In this document: positions 42,193-51,754 of the stretch, piece after piece | How the letters are laid out: each line of letters opens with the position of its first letter | Position numbering within the stretch: the stretch's first letter is position 1 | Source of the DNA: an uncultured Collinsella sp. | Lineage (GTDB): Bacteria > Actinomycetota > Coriobacteriia > Coriobacteriales > Coriobacteriaceae | Direction: 5' to 3' | Length of the DNA stretch: 64,000 bases | NCBI GenBank assembly: GCA_900762355.1 | Contig: CAAFGE010000004.1 | Span: 8,623 to 72,622, forward strand | Notes under the pieces: generated by a model | What the model was told of the DNA's origin: nothing | Database searches by the model: none | The model's input: only the letters and a program-made list of their open reading frames with translations | Position numbers and translations under genes: made by a program

Positions 42193-45100
42193 GTGTATCT
42201 CAAGTCCCTCACGCTCAAAGGGTTCAAGTCGTTTGCCGACCGCGCCCATATGACGTTTGAGCCGGGCCTGACCGTCATCGTCGGTCCCAACGGCTCGGGA
42301 AAATCGAACATCTCTGACTCGATTCTGTGGGTCCTGGGCGAGCAGAGCGCCAAGCAGCTGCGCGGCCAGGCCATGGAGGATGTCATCTTCTCGGGCTCGT
42401 CAGCGCGCAAGCCGGTGGGTGTCGCCGAGGTCACGCTGGTGCTCGATAACTCGGACCATATGCTGCCCGTCGACTTTGACGAGGTCGCCATCACCCGTCG
42501 CATGTATCGCTCTGGCGAAAGCGAGTACCTCATCAACTCGAGTCCGTGCCGCCTGATGGACATTCAGGACATCCTGCACGATTCGGGCCTGGGCAAGGAT
42601 ACGCATTCCATTATTAGCCAGGGCAAGCTCGACGCCATTTTGCAGAGCCGCCCCGAGGAGCGCCGCGCCCTCATCGAGGAGGCCGCCGGCATCTCCAAGC
42701 ACAAGCGCCGCAAGGAGCGTGCGCTCAAAAAGATTAAGTCGATGGACGAGCACCTGACGCGTGCCCGCGACATCAATAAGGAAATCGCCCGTCAGCTGCG
42801 ACCGCTGGAGCGTCAGGTCGATCGTGCGCGCAAGTATAAAGAGTTGTCCTCGCGCGCGAACGAGCTTACGCAGATGCTGGCCGTCGATGAGCTGCGTTCG
42901 CTGCAGTCGCAGTGGAACGACCTGGAGAGCCGCTCCAAGGAGGGCGCGGCCGAGCTTGAGCTTGCGCAGTACCGCTTGGGCGAAAAGGAGCGCGAGCTCG
43001 AGAAGCTCCAGGTCATGCTCGAGGAAAAGGGCCTGTTTGTGGGCGACCTGGGCGAGCAACGCCGCCATATGCAAGATGTGGTCGGCCGCATTAACTCCGA
43101 CATGCGCCTGCTCGAAGAAAAGGGCCACAACATGGTGTCGCGCCTGTCTGACATGCGCGGTCAGATTTCGAGCTCCGAGCATCAGCGTCGTCGCGTGGTC
43201 GAGGAGCTCGAGGACGCGCGTGCGCAGCTTGAGGAAGTGACCGGTGCGCATATGCAGGCCCAGGAGGACGTTGACGCCGCTGGTCCTGCCGCCGCCGAGC
43301 TCCACGAGCGGCGCGTGGCGCTCGACAATCAGATTTCGAAGCTCACGCGTGAACAACGCGATGTGCAGCGCGTAGCCGATAACTCCGCGCTCGAGCTCGC
43401 CAAGGTGAAGGATTCCTTGAGCAATGCCGAGGTCGAGGACAACATGTATGCCTCGCGCCTGGAGCAGATCGATGAACAGCTCGAGGAGGTCACGGCCTCG
43501 CTCGAGAGCCGTCGCGACCGCGCCGAGGAGCTTGAGGGCGCTCTTGAGGAGGCGCGCCAGGCCCAGGTCGATGCGCGTGAGGCCACCGAGGTCGCCCGTG
43601 CGGCCCTGAAGGACTTGCGTAATCGTGAGAGCGAGGCGCGCAACAAGTTATCCGAGGTGCGCTCGGAGCTTGCCAGCCAAAAGAAGCTTGATGCGCGCAT
43701 GGCCGACAGCTCGCCGCTCGTGAGCCGTCTGGTGGGTGCGCTGGGCGATGACGTAACGGGTCGCCTGGGCGATGTGCTCGAAGCCCCTCGCGAGCTTGAG
43801 GGCCTGGTTGAGCAATTGCTCGCCGGCGATATCGATGCGCTGCTGTTCGACGATACGTCTGCGCTTGAGCGTGCCGGTCGTGCGGCTCTGGACCAGAAGA
43901 AGGCCTCGGGCGAGGCACTGCTGGTGGCGCGCGGCGTGAGCGGCTCTACCGCCGCTGAGGGCGCCTCCGGTACCCGTCTGGTTGATCGTCTGTCCGTGCG
44001 CGCAGGCTACGGTCCCGTCGTCGAGGCGCTGCTCGGCGGCTATTACGTCGTTGACGATCTTGCTGCCGCGCTGTCGGCGCCGGTCGTTGAAGGCGTGACT
44101 TACGTGACCCCCGATGGCGCCCGCGTCGCCTGCGGCGGCCTGGTGCGCGTGGGGCTTGATGCCGGCGAGGCTTTGGGTGCCTTGGAGCGCAAGCGCCGCA
44201 TCCGTGAGCTCGAGGGCCTGGAACCCGATCTGGCTGCCATCTTTGAGCATGCTTCGGACCAAGTCGTTGAGGCCAACGCTGCCGTCGAGGAGGCCCGTGC
44301 CGCCGAGGGCGATGCCGCCGGTGAGATCGCCCGTCTTGAGGGCGAGCGCCGCTCGCTGCTCTCCGAGATCGGCCGCCTGGAGCAAAGCGCCAACAATGCC
44401 GAGGTCGAGCGCGTGCGCATCTCCAAGCGCCGCGAGCAGGCTGCCGAGGCCGTTCGCGCCGCGCGCCCGCGCGTTGAGGAGCTCACCCGTTCGCGCGACG
44501 AGGCCCGTGCGCAGGCAAGCGACCTGGGGCTTCAAATTGCCGAGGCCAACGACGAGCTCGATCGCGTGCGTCGCGACGACTCCGAGGCTGCCGGCAAGCT
44601 CGCCGACGCCAAGGTTCGCCTAGCCCAGACGAGCGAACGCCTGCGTTCGCTGAAGGGCCGCGTTCCCGACCTTGAGCATCGTCTTGAGGGCATCGACCGT
44701 CGTATCCGCGGAACACGCCAGGCTTCGCGCTCGCTCGAGCTGCTGCGCCTGCGCGTCGACCCCATGCACGAACGCTATTCTGCCCTGTTGGAACGCGCGT
44801 CGGATTGGGCAGCGCGCCTGCGTGACCAGGCCTCTCTGGAGGAGGCGGACTCCGCTTCGCTCAAGAAGACCATCGAGGATGCCAAGGCAGAGGTTGCCCG
44901 CGCTAAGGAGCGAGTCGATACCGCCTCCGCCGCGCAAAACGAGTTCAAGGTCGCGCGTGGCAAGCTCGAGGTGCAGGTAGAGGCCGCCATTAAGGCCATT
45001 ACCGCCGATGGCACCACGGTACTCGAGGAAGCGCTCATGCTTCCGGCGCCCACGGACCGCGATGCCGCCGAGCGCGAACTCAACCAGCTTGTGCGCCAGA

Positions 45101-45729
45101 TCAACAACCTTGGTCCCGTTAACCAAGTTGCCATGGAGGAGTACGAGCAGCTCAAGCGCCGCGCCGATTACATCGAGGAGCAGCTGGCCGATCTGGAGAG
45201 CGCGCGCAAGGCGCTCACCAAGATCACCGTGGCTATCGACCGTAAGATGCGCAAGGCGTTCCTGGTGACGTTTGAGAAGGTCGATGCGAACTTCCGCGAG
45301 ATCTTCGCCATGCTCTTCCCGGGCGGTCAGGCTCATCTGGAGATGACCGATCCCGAGCATCCTGCCGAGACGGGTATCGAGGTCGTGGCGCAGCCGCGCG
45401 GCAAGCGCATCACCAAGATGATGCTCATGTCGGGCGGCGAGAAGAGCCTGACGGCGCTCGCCCTGCTCTTTGCTGTGTACCGCACGCGCACGGTTCCGTT
45501 CTATGTGCTGGACGAGGTCGAGGCGGCACTCGATGACGCCAACCTGTCCAAGCTCATCGGCGCGCTCGATGTGTTGCGTTCCGATACGCAGCTCTTGGTC
45601 ATTTCGCATCAGCGCCGTACTATGGAGGACGCTGACGTCCTCTATGGCGTCTCGATGCAAGCCGACGGCGTCAGTCGCGTCGTCTCGCAAAAACTCGATC
45701 GCGAAACCGGAAAGGTCGTGAATGCATAA
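42193..45729 (+). CDS. smc: Chromosome segregation protein SMC
   Basis: A 1178-residue ATPase that compacts and segregates the chromosome. Walker A GPNGSGKS (31-38) is at the N-terminus; coiled-coil arms flank a hinge (about 510-660). The C-terminal head has the signature LMSGGEKSLTALALLFA and Walker B YVLDEVEAALDDAN. It starts at GTG 42193 after GCGAGGAA and overlaps ftsY (TAATG). The rnc-smc-ftsY order is widely conserved. Confidence 0.97.
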   Translation: MYLKSLTLKGFKSFADRAHMTFEPGLTVIVGPNGSGKSNISDSILWVLGEQSAKQLRGQAMEDVIFSGSSARKPVGVAEVTLVLDNSDHMLPVDFDEVAITRRMYRSGESEYLINSSPCRLMDIQDILHDSGLGKDTHSIISQGKLDAILQSRPEERRALIEEAAGISKHKRRKERALKKIKSMDEHLTRARDINKEIARQLRPLERQVDRARKYKELSSRANELTQMLAVDELRSLQSQWNDLESRSKEGAAELELAQYRLGEKERELEKLQVMLEEKGLFVGDLGEQRRHMQDVVGRINSDMRLLEEKGHNMVSRLSDMRGQISSSEHQRRRVVEELEDARAQLEEVTGAHMQAQEDVDAAGPAAAELHERRVALDNQISKLTREQRDVQRVADNSALELAKVKDSLSNAEVEDNMYASRLEQIDEQLEEVTASLESRRDRAEELEGALEEARQAQVDAREATEVARAALKDLRNRESEARNKLSEVRSELASQKKLDARMADSSPLVSRLVGALGDDVTGRLGDVLEAPRELEGLVEQLLAGDIDALLFDDTSALERAGRAALDQKKASGEALLVARGVSGSTAAEGASGTRLVDRLSVRAGYGPVVEALLGGYYVVDDLAAALSAPVVEGVTYVTPDGARVACGGLVRVGLDAGEALGALERKRRIRELEGLEPDLAAIFEHASDQVVEANAAVEEARAAEGDAAGEIARLEGERRSLLSEIGRLEQSANNAEVERVRISKRREQAAEAVRAARPRVEELTRSRDEARAQASDLGLQIAEANDELDRVRRDDSEAAGKLADAKVRLAQTSERLRSLKGRVPDLEHRLEGIDRRIRGTRQASRSLELLRLRVDPMHERYSALLERASDWAARLRDQASLEEADSASLKKTIEDAKAEVARAKERVDTASAAQNEFKVARGKLEVQVEAAIKAITADGTTVLEEALMLPAPTDRDAAERELNQLVRQINNLGPVNQVAMEEYEQLKRRADYIEEQLADLESARKALTKITVAIDRKMRKAFLVTFEKVDANFREIFAMLFPGGQAHLEMTDPEHPAETGIEVVAQPRGKRITKMMLMSGGEKSLTALALLFAVYRTRTVPFYVLDEVEAALDDANLSKLIGALDVLRSDTQLLVISHQRRTMEDADVLYGVSMQADGVSRVVSQKLDRETGKVVNA

Positions 45730-46646
45730 TGGGATTCTTCGATGCTCTCTCGCGCGGACTTGAGCGCAGCCGCGAGGCCCTCAACGAGGTCTTTTACTTT
45801 GGCGGCGAGGTCGACGAGGATTTTTGGGAGGACTTAGAGGACACCCTCGTCATGGGTGACATGGGTGCCGAGATCGCCATTCAGGTCTCCGATGACCTGC
45901 GCGACGCCGCGGCCAAGAAGAACCTCAAGACCGCTCCGCAACTCCGTCGCGCCCTGGCCGAGCAGCTTGAGCAGCACTTTGTGCCCATCGAGCGCGATCC
46001 GTTCTCCGATACGCCGAGCTGCGTGCTGTTTGTGGGCATTAACGGTGCCGGCAAGACCACGACGGTCGGCAAGATCGCGAGCGCCATGGCCGCCCGCGGC
46101 AAGAACGTGGTGATCGGTTCGGCCGACACCTTCCGCGCCGCCGCCATCGAGCAGCTCGATGTGTGGGGCCAGCGCGCCGGCGTACCTGTTATCAAGCGTG
46201 ACCGCGGCTCCGATCCGGCGAGCGTGTGCTATGACGTGCTCGACGAGGCCGATAAGCGCGGCAGCGACCTGGTGCTCATCGATACCGCCGGCCGTCTGCA
46301 CACGAGCCCCGAGCTCATGCGCGAGCTTGCCAAGGTGGTTAACGTGACGCGTAAGCGCGCCGCCAATATGGCCGCCGGCCCCATGCCCGTCTCAGTCGTG
46401 CTCGTGATCGATGCTGCCACCGGCCAGAACGGTCTGAACCAGGCGCTCGAGTTTAACGAGGCACTGGGCCTGGACGGTATTATCATGACTAAGCTCGACG
46501 GCACGGCTAAGGGCGGTATCGCCATGGCCGTGGCCGAGAAGCTCAAGCTCCCGATCTTGCGCGTGGGCGTGGGCGAGCAGGTCGATGACCTGCAGGAGTT
46601 CAATGCCAAAGATTTCTGCCGCGCCCTTGTGGGCGAGTCCAATTAA
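45729..46646 (+). CDS. ftsY: Signal recognition particle receptor FtsY
   Basis: A 305-residue SRP-GTPase that docks ribosome-SRP complexes at the membrane. The N domain (about 1-85) lacks the long acidic A domain of E. coli FtsY, as is common in Gram-positives. G domain motifs are GINGAGKTTTVGK, DTFRAAAIEQL, DTAGRLH and TKLDGTAKGG. It overlaps smc by one base and lies 10 bp before ffh. Confidence 0.96.
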   Translation: MGFFDALSRGLERSREALNEVFYFGGEVDEDFWEDLEDTLVMGDMGAEIAIQVSDDLRDAAAKKNLKTAPQLRRALAEQLEQHFVPIERDPFSDTPSCVLFVGINGAGKTTTVGKIASAMAARGKNVVIGSADTFRAAAIEQLDVWGQRAGVPVIKRDRGSDPASVCYDVLDEADKRGSDLVLIDTAGRLHTSPELMRELAKVVNVTRKRAANMAAGPMPVSVVLVIDAATGQNGLNQALEFNEALGLDGIIMTKLDGTAKGGIAMAVAEKLKLPILRVGVGEQVDDLQEFNAKDFCRALVGESN

Positions 46647-46656
46647 GGAGTGACTA

Positions 46657-48132
46657 GTGTTTGATTCCCTGAGCGATCGCCTCAACGACACATTTGACCG
46701 CCTGCGCGGCAAGGGCAAGCTGACCGAGGCCGATATCACCTCGGCCATGCGCGACATTCGCATGGCGCTGCTCGAGGCCGACGTCAACTTTAAGGTCGTC
46801 AAGGAGTTCGTCGCCAAGACCAAGGAGCGCTGCATGACCGCCGAGGTCATGGAGTCGCTGTCGCCGGCGCAAAACGTCGTCAAGATCGTGCTCGACGAGC
46901 TCACCGAGATGCTCGGTTCCACCGAGAGCAAGCTCGTCTTTAGCAACCGCATTCCCAACGTCATCATGCTCGTGGGCCTGCAGGGCTCCGGTAAGACCAC
47001 GGCGGCGGTAAAGCTGGCCTACCTGCTCAAGAAGCAGGGAAGCTCGCCGCTGCTCGCCGCGTGCGACGTCTACCGTCCCGCCGCTGCCGACCAGCTGGCC
47101 ACGCTCGGCGGCGAGATCGGCGTGCCGGTCTTCCGCGGTGACGGCGCGCACCCGGTCGACATCGCCAAGGGCGCCATCCAGGAGGCCGTCGACCATCTGC
47201 GCGACGTGGTCATCGTCGATACCGCCGGTCGTTTGCAGATCGACGAGCAGATGATGCAGGAGGCCGTGGATATCAAGAAGGCCGTCAAGCCCGATCAGGT
47301 GCTGATGGTCGTCGATGCCATGACCGGCCAGGATATTGTCAACGTCGTCTCGACCTTCGCCGAGCGCACCGACTTTGACGGCGTGATCATCTCCAAGCTC
47401 GACGGCGACGCCCGTGGCGGCGGCGCGCTTTCCGTTCGCCAGGTGACCGGCAAGCCTATCAAGTTCGTGAGCATGGGCGAGAAACCCGATTCGCTGGAGC
47501 CGTTCTATCCCGATCGTATGGCCAAGCGAATCTTGGGCATGGGCGATGTTGTCGGCATTATCGAGAAGGCCCAGGAGGCGGCCGACGCCGAGCAGCTCGA
47601 GGCTGCCGAGCGCATGCTGCGCGAGGGCTTTACCATGAACGACATGCTCGACCAGATGAAAGCCGTCAAGAAGATGGGCGGTATGAAGGGCATTCTGGGC
47701 ATGCTCCCCGGTGGCCAACGTGCGCTTAACCAGATGGGTGGTAATCTGGACGAAGGTATCTTCGATAAGAACGAGGCCATCATCATGTCGATGACCAAGG
47801 AGGAGCGTCTGCGTCCTTCCATCATTAACGGCCAGCGCCGTGCCCGCATTGCCAAGGGCGCCGGCGTGACTCCCACAGAGGTCAATAGCCTTATGAAGCA
47901 GTGGGGCGAGATGAACAAGATGATGGGCCGCATGCGCACGATGGCCAATCAGGCACAGGCCGGCGGCAAGAAGGGCAAGAAGGGTAAGAAGGGCAAAAAG
48001 ATGCGCATGCCCAATATTCCCGGTCTGGATGCCATGGGGCTGGGCGGCATGGGCGGCCTGGGAACGGGCGGCCCCAAGTCCGATATGGACCTGCTGCGCC
48101 AGATGGAAGCGCAGATGCGCAACAAGAAGTAA
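46657..48132 (+). CDS. ffh: Signal recognition particle protein Ffh
   Basis: A 491-residue GTPase that binds signal sequences and 4.5S RNA. The NG domain carries GLQGSGKTTAAVKLA, DVYRPAAADQL, DTAGRLQ and SKLDGDARGGGAL. The methionine-rich M domain (about 325-440) is followed by a Lys/Gly-rich tail (repeated KKGKKGKK) and a Gly/Met-rich end. It starts at GTG 46657 with SD TAAGGAG. A strong terminator follows. Confidence 0.96.
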   Translation: MFDSLSDRLNDTFDRLRGKGKLTEADITSAMRDIRMALLEADVNFKVVKEFVAKTKERCMTAEVMESLSPAQNVVKIVLDELTEMLGSTESKLVFSNRIPNVIMLVGLQGSGKTTAAVKLAYLLKKQGSSPLLAACDVYRPAAADQLATLGGEIGVPVFRGDGAHPVDIAKGAIQEAVDHLRDVVIVDTAGRLQIDEQMMQEAVDIKKAVKPDQVLMVVDAMTGQDIVNVVSTFAERTDFDGVIISKLDGDARGGGALSVRQVTGKPIKFVSMGEKPDSLEPFYPDRMAKRILGMGDVVGIIEKAQEAADAEQLEAAERMLREGFTMNDMLDQMKAVKKMGGMKGILGMLPGGQRALNQMGGNLDEGIFDKNEAIIMSMTKEERLRPSIINGQRRARIAKGAGVTPTEVNSLMKQWGEMNKMMGRMRTMANQAQAGGKKGKKGKKGKKMRMPNIPGLDAMGLGGMGGLGTGGPKSDMDLLRQMEAQMRNKK

Positions 48133-48155
48133 CGACTAGTTGAGTCGTGTATGGC

Positions 48156-48189
48156 GAAGGCCGCCTGGATGGTATTCCAGGCGGCCTTC
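48156..48189. terminator. ffh terminator, also facing the convergent DUF134 gene
   Basis: A perfect 14-bp stem GAAGGCCGCCTGGA (48156-48169) and TCCAGGCGGCCTTC (48176-48189) with loop TGGTAT. The T-run is weak (GTCGTTTGTT). Confidence 0.8.
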
Positions 48190-48248
48190 GTCGTTTGTTC
48201 GCTGGTTGTCGCACGCGTGGAAGCGCGTTCTCGACGAGGTGCTTGCCG

Positions 48249-49013
48249 CTAGTGGCAGCCGCAGCCTTCGTGCCCGTCATGGTCGTGGTGACCGTGGCAG
48301 CCGCAGGACTCGCCATGCTCGTGGATGTGCTCGTGATCATGTCCATGGCAGTCGCAGGTGGCCTCGCCATTCTGTGCGAGCGTGCCGGCAATGAGGGCCT
48401 CGACGCAGGCATCGCAGCTGCCCTGGGCGCCCGCATAGACCGTGATGCCGGCTTGGGCAAGCGCGTTGATAGCGCCGCCGCCGATACCGCCGCAAATGAG
48501 CGTGTCAACGCCACCGTTGGCAAGCAGGTCCGCCAAGGCGCCGTGGCCGGTGCCGCCGGTGCCTACGACCTGCTCGTTGAGCACCTTGCCATCCTGGATG
48601 TCGTAGATCTTGAACTGCTCGCTGCGGCCAAAGTGCATAAAGATGTTGCCGTTGTCGTACGTCGTTGCCACCCTCATGGTGTCGACCTCCTTTGCTGGCC
48701 ATGCGGCCGTTGTCGTGGTGATGGGGGAGTATGCGATATTGCCGCCCTCGATAACGAGCGCCCGTCCGTTGACCAGCGCATCGGCCACCTTGCGATGCGC
48801 GCGGCTGCAAATGGCCGCCACCGTTGCGCGGGCGATGCCCATCTGCTGGGCGACCGCCTCTTGGTTGAGACCCTCCAGGTCGCACAGGCGCAGCACCTCA
48901 AGCTCGTCGACGGTCATGTCGATGGCATCACCGCTGGCCAGGCCATCGGGGGTAAAGCCGCGGTATTCGGGGATGATCCCGACGCGGCGCAGTTTTTCGC
49001 GTCTTCCTGCCAT
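48249..49013 (-). CDS. DUF134 regulator fused to NifX/NifB-type cofactor-binding domain
   Basis: A 254-residue fusion. Residues 1 to about 100 are a DUF134 DNA-binding domain (RRVGIIPEYRGFTP, then a sigma-region-4-like helix-turn-helix LNQEAVAQQMGIARATV). Residues about 112-215 are a dinitrogenase iron-molybdenum-cofactor-like domain (FMHFGRSEQFKIYDI, ICGGIGGGAINAL). The last 35 residues alternate His, Cys, Asp and Gly (CDCHGHDHEHIHEH and similar), a metal-binding tail. No nitrogenase genes are near, so it is probably a metal- or Fe-S-responsive regulator. ATG 49013 has SD AAGGAG. Two ATATGTCA-type sites lie just upstream, suggesting autoregulation. Confidence 0.85.
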   Translation of the reverse strand: MAGRREKLRRVGIIPEYRGFTPDGLASGDAIDMTVDELEVLRLCDLEGLNQEAVAQQMGIARATVAAICSRAHRKVADALVNGRALVIEGGNIAYSPITTTTAAWPAKEVDTMRVATTYDNGNIFMHFGRSEQFKIYDIQDGKVLNEQVVGTGGTGHGALADLLANGGVDTLICGGIGGGAINALAQAGITVYAGAQGSCDACVEALIAGTLAQNGEATCDCHGHDHEHIHEHGESCGCHGHHDHDGHEGCGCH

Positions 49014-49027
49014 GCACACTCCTTATC

Positions 49028-49092
49028 TGACATATGTCAACAATAGGATAACGCGTTAGTCGTTGGGCGCAAGGCATTTCTGTTATATGTCA
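49028..49092. promoter_or_regulatory. Paired operator-like palindromes upstream of the DUF134 gene
   Basis: TGACATATGTCA (49028-49039) is a perfect 12-bp palindrome and TGTTATATGTCA (49081-49092) is its 10-of-12 match, 53 bp apart. The first is 14 bp upstream of the DUF134-gene start. They are likely binding sites for that helix-turn-helix protein. Confidence 0.55.
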
Positions 49093-49169
49093 GAAAAAGG
49101 CTAAGATGCCTCGTTGCCGCATGCGGAGCCGCGCTGCCGTGCATTGCGTGTGCCGGACTAAGTGTCCAA

Positions 49170-49197
49170 TTCGACACTCGCGCGCCTGGGCTACAAT
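49170..49197 (+). promoter_or_regulatory. thyA promoter
   Basis: TTCGAC (49170-49175) and TACAAT (49192-49197) are 16 bp apart, ending 34 bp before the thyA start. Confidence 0.55.
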
Positions 49198-49231
49198 GAA
49201 TCTCGCTTGTAGGCGACTGACAGGAGGGTCA

Positions 49232-50080
49232 ATGAGCAAAGCTGATCAACAGTTTGTAACCATGTGCCGCGATATCTTGGACCATGGCACCACCACCGAG
49301 GGCCAAAAGGTCCGCCCGGTGTGGGAGGACGGCACCCCTGCCTATACCATTAAAAACTTTGGTGTCACGGCGCGCTATGATCTGCGCGAGGAGTTCCCCG
49401 CGCTCACCCTGCGCCGTACGGCGCTTAAGTCTGCCATGGACGAGATTCTGTGGATCTATCAAAAGAAGTCCAATAACGTGCATGACCTCAACAGCCATAT
49501 CTGGGATGAGTGGGCCGATGAGACCGGTTCCATCGGTAAAGCCTACGGCTATCAGATTAGTCGGAAGAGCCATTACGCCGAGGGCGACTTCGACCAGATG
49601 GACCGTGTACTGTACGACCTTAAGCACACGCCGTATAGTCGCCGCATTATGACCAATACGTACGTGTTTAGCGATCTGTCCGAGATGCACCTTTATCCAT
49701 GCGCCTACAGCGTGACCTATAACGTGACGCAGCGTCCTCAGGACGACAAGCCGACGCTCAACATGATTCTCAACCAGCGCAGCCAGGACATTTTGGCCGC
49801 GAACAACTGGAACGTGTGCCAGTACGCCATTTTGCTGATGATGGTCGCGCAGTCGGTCGATATGATTCCCGGTGAGCTGCTGCACGTGATCGCCGACGCC
49901 CATATCTATGATCGTCATGTCGATATCGTCCGCGAGCTTATCGAGCGTCCGCAGTTTGCGGCACCCAAGGTAACGCTCAACCCCGATGTGCATGACTTCT
50001 ATGCGTTTACGACCGATGACCTGATCGTCGAGGGCTATGAGCACGGCCCTCAGGTCAAGAACATCCCCATTGCGGTGTAG
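49232..50080 (+). CDS. thyA: Thymidylate synthase
   Basis: A 282-residue enzyme methylating dUMP to dTMP with methylene-tetrahydrofolate. The catalytic Cys157 lies in HLYPCAYSVTYNV, followed by the dUMP-binding ILNQRSQDILAANNWN and HVIADAHIYDRH. It starts at ATG 49232 after SD AGGAGGG. folA follows within 10 bp, coupling dTMP synthesis to dihydrofolate recycling. Confidence 0.96.
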   Translation: MSKADQQFVTMCRDILDHGTTTEGQKVRPVWEDGTPAYTIKNFGVTARYDLREEFPALTLRRTALKSAMDEILWIYQKKSNNVHDLNSHIWDEWADETGSIGKAYGYQISRKSHYAEGDFDQMDRVLYDLKHTPYSRRIMTNTYVFSDLSEMHLYPCAYSVTYNVTQRPQDDKPTLNMILNQRSQDILAANNWNVCQYAILLMMVAQSVDMIPGELLHVIADAHIYDRHVDIVRELIERPQFAAPKVTLNPDVHDFYAFTTDDLIVEGYEHGPQVKNIPIAV

Positions 50081-50089
50081 GTGACGCGC

Positions 50090-50608
50090 ATGACGTGTAA
50101 GCTTTCTGCCATCGTCGCCGTGTGTGACGACTGGGGTATTGGCTGCGAGGGCGATATGGTGGTGTCCAATCGCGCCGATATGCGCCATTTTGTGGCCTGC
50201 ACCAAGGGCTGCCCGGTTATCATGGGACGCAAGACGCTGCTGAGTTTTCCCGGCGGGCGTCCTCTCAAGAACCGCCGCAATATCGTGCTTACGCGCGATA
50301 TAGGCTTTACCCGCGAGGGCGTCGACGTGGTGCATAGCGTTGACGAAGCGCTCGCTGCGGTTGCCGATGAGCCCGTTGCCTGGGTGATCGGTGGCGGCGA
50401 TGTCTATCGGCAGTTTTTGCCGTACTGCGTGGAGGCCGAGGTCACTCATAACCACTGCGTGCATGTCGTGGACACGTACTTTCCCGACTTGGACGCCGAT
50501 CCCGCGTGGGAGATTGCGCAGCGTAGCGGGGTCGCGACGATTGCCGCCGGTGAGGGTGACGAGGGCGTCGATTATGAGTTCGTGACGTATCATCGCGTTG
50601 AGGCGTAA
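50090..50608 (+). CDS. folA: Dihydrofolate reductase
   Basis: A 172-residue enzyme regenerating tetrahydrofolate after ThyA. It has LSAIVAVCDDWGIGCEGDM, the NADPH-binding PVIMGRKTLLSFPGGRPLKNRRNIVLTR (in two adjacent segments) and VIGGGDVYRQFLP. I prefer ATG 50090 with AGGTG upstream; GTG 50081, immediately after thyA, would add three residues. A terminator follows at 50653. Confidence 0.92.
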   Translation: MTCKLSAIVAVCDDWGIGCEGDMVVSNRADMRHFVACTKGCPVIMGRKTLLSFPGGRPLKNRRNIVLTRDIGFTREGVDVVHSVDEALAAVADEPVAWVIGGGDVYRQFLPYCVEAEVTHNHCVHVVDTYFPDLDADPAWEIAQRSGVATIAAGEGDEGVDYEFVTYHRVEA

Positions 50609-50652
50609 ATCGTCTGGCGTGAACGGTATCATCGGGTTGATTGAATGCATGG

Positions 50653-50678
50653 GGCGGCGCTTAGCGTCGCCTCGTTTG
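50653..50678 (+). terminator. thyA-folA terminator
   Basis: GGCGGCGC-TTA-GCGTCGCC (50653-50671) followed by TCGTTTGG. Confidence 0.6.
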
Positions 50679-50717
50679 GTATAGATGTGCTGTAAAGAAG
50701 GGTGCGGGCTGGCTGCT

Positions 50718-51632
50718 ATGACTGATGCCGTTGAGGTTCTGCGAATTGATTCGCTCGAGGACGAGCGGCTCGATGCCTACGTGCGACTGACCGAGCGTGA
50801 GCTTCGCTGCGTGCTGGAGCCGCAGAAGGGCATTTTTATCGCCGAGAGTGCCAAGGTCATCGAGCGTGCAGTGCGCGCCGGATACGAGCCGGTGAGCTTT
50901 CTTTTGGGCGAACGCTGGCTCGACCAGATGATGCCGCTGTTTGAGCGCCTGGTTGTGCGCGAGGGCGCCGGCCCGGTTCCTGTGTTCGTGGCCTCCATGG
51001 AGCTCATGGAGCAGTTGACGGGCTTCAATGTGACGCGCGGTGCGCTCGCGGCGTTCCGTCGCCCCCGACAGATTCCGGTTGATGAGTTCTTGGGCGGCGT
51101 CGTCGAGACGGCGGGTGAGCGACCGGTGCGCGTATGCGTGCTCGAGGGTATTGTCGACCACACGAACGTGGGCGCGATTTTCCGCTCGGCCGCCGCACTC
51201 AATGTCGACGGCATTCTGGTGAGCCCTACTTGCTGTGACCCGCTGTACCGTCGCTCGGCCCGCGTGAGCATGGGAACCGTGTTTCAGGTGCCGTGGACGC
51301 GTATTGGCAGTGAGGCGCGCGTGTGGCCGCATGACGGGTTGACGGCGCTGCACGATGCCGGTTTTTCGTGTGCCGCCATGGCGCTGACGGACGATTCGGT
51401 GTCGCTGGACGATCCCGCGCTACAGGAGATTGACCGCCTGGCAATCTTTATGGGAACTGAGGGTGCCGGCCTGGGCGCCAAGACCATCTCGGGCTGTGAC
51501 CGGGCTGTGCGCATTCCGATGGCGCACGGGGTCGATTCGCTCAACGTGGCCGCGGCGAGTGCCGTCGCCTTTTGGCAGCTGTGCCCGCACGTGAGCAATG
51601 AGTATCACTACCAGCCAGGTTTGTATCACTAG
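50718..51632 (+). CDS. TrmH/SpoU-family RNA 2'-O-methyltransferase
   Basis: A 304-residue SPOUT enzyme. The N-terminal substrate-binding domain (about 1-120, with GIFIAESAKVIERAV) precedes the trefoil-knot catalytic domain, whose motifs are IVDHTNVGAIFRSAAALNVDGILV (motif 1), IFMGTEGAGLGA (motif 2) and IPMAHGVDSLNVAAASAVAFW (motif 3). The target, rRNA or tRNA, cannot be read from sequence. ATG 50718 is the first of this frame near a G-rich sequence; ATG 50685 would add 11 residues. Confidence 0.9.
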   Translation: MTDAVEVLRIDSLEDERLDAYVRLTERELRCVLEPQKGIFIAESAKVIERAVRAGYEPVSFLLGERWLDQMMPLFERLVVREGAGPVPVFVASMELMEQLTGFNVTRGALAAFRRPRQIPVDEFLGGVVETAGERPVRVCVLEGIVDHTNVGAIFRSAAALNVDGILVSPTCCDPLYRRSARVSMGTVFQVPWTRIGSEARVWPHDGLTALHDAGFSCAAMALTDDSVSLDDPALQEIDRLAIFMGTEGAGLGAKTISGCDRAVRIPMAHGVDSLNVAAASAVAFWQLCPHVSNEYHYQPGLYH

Positions 51633-51754
51633 CCGGGTGTGACCGAGTCGTGCCACGGGGGTGTTTCTATAATCTTCGCTTGGTGCTAGGCTGGTCATGA
51701 GTGTAACTATTATCAGCTGTTTTGTCGGTTGACGTGCGCTTTTGGGGAGGACGT

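Noticed and set aside
47960..48010. Lys/Gly-rich repeats at the end of ffh as a frameshift or assembly artefact
   Set aside because: Such tails are common in Ffh of high-GC Gram-positives and the frame stays open to a normal stop and terminator.
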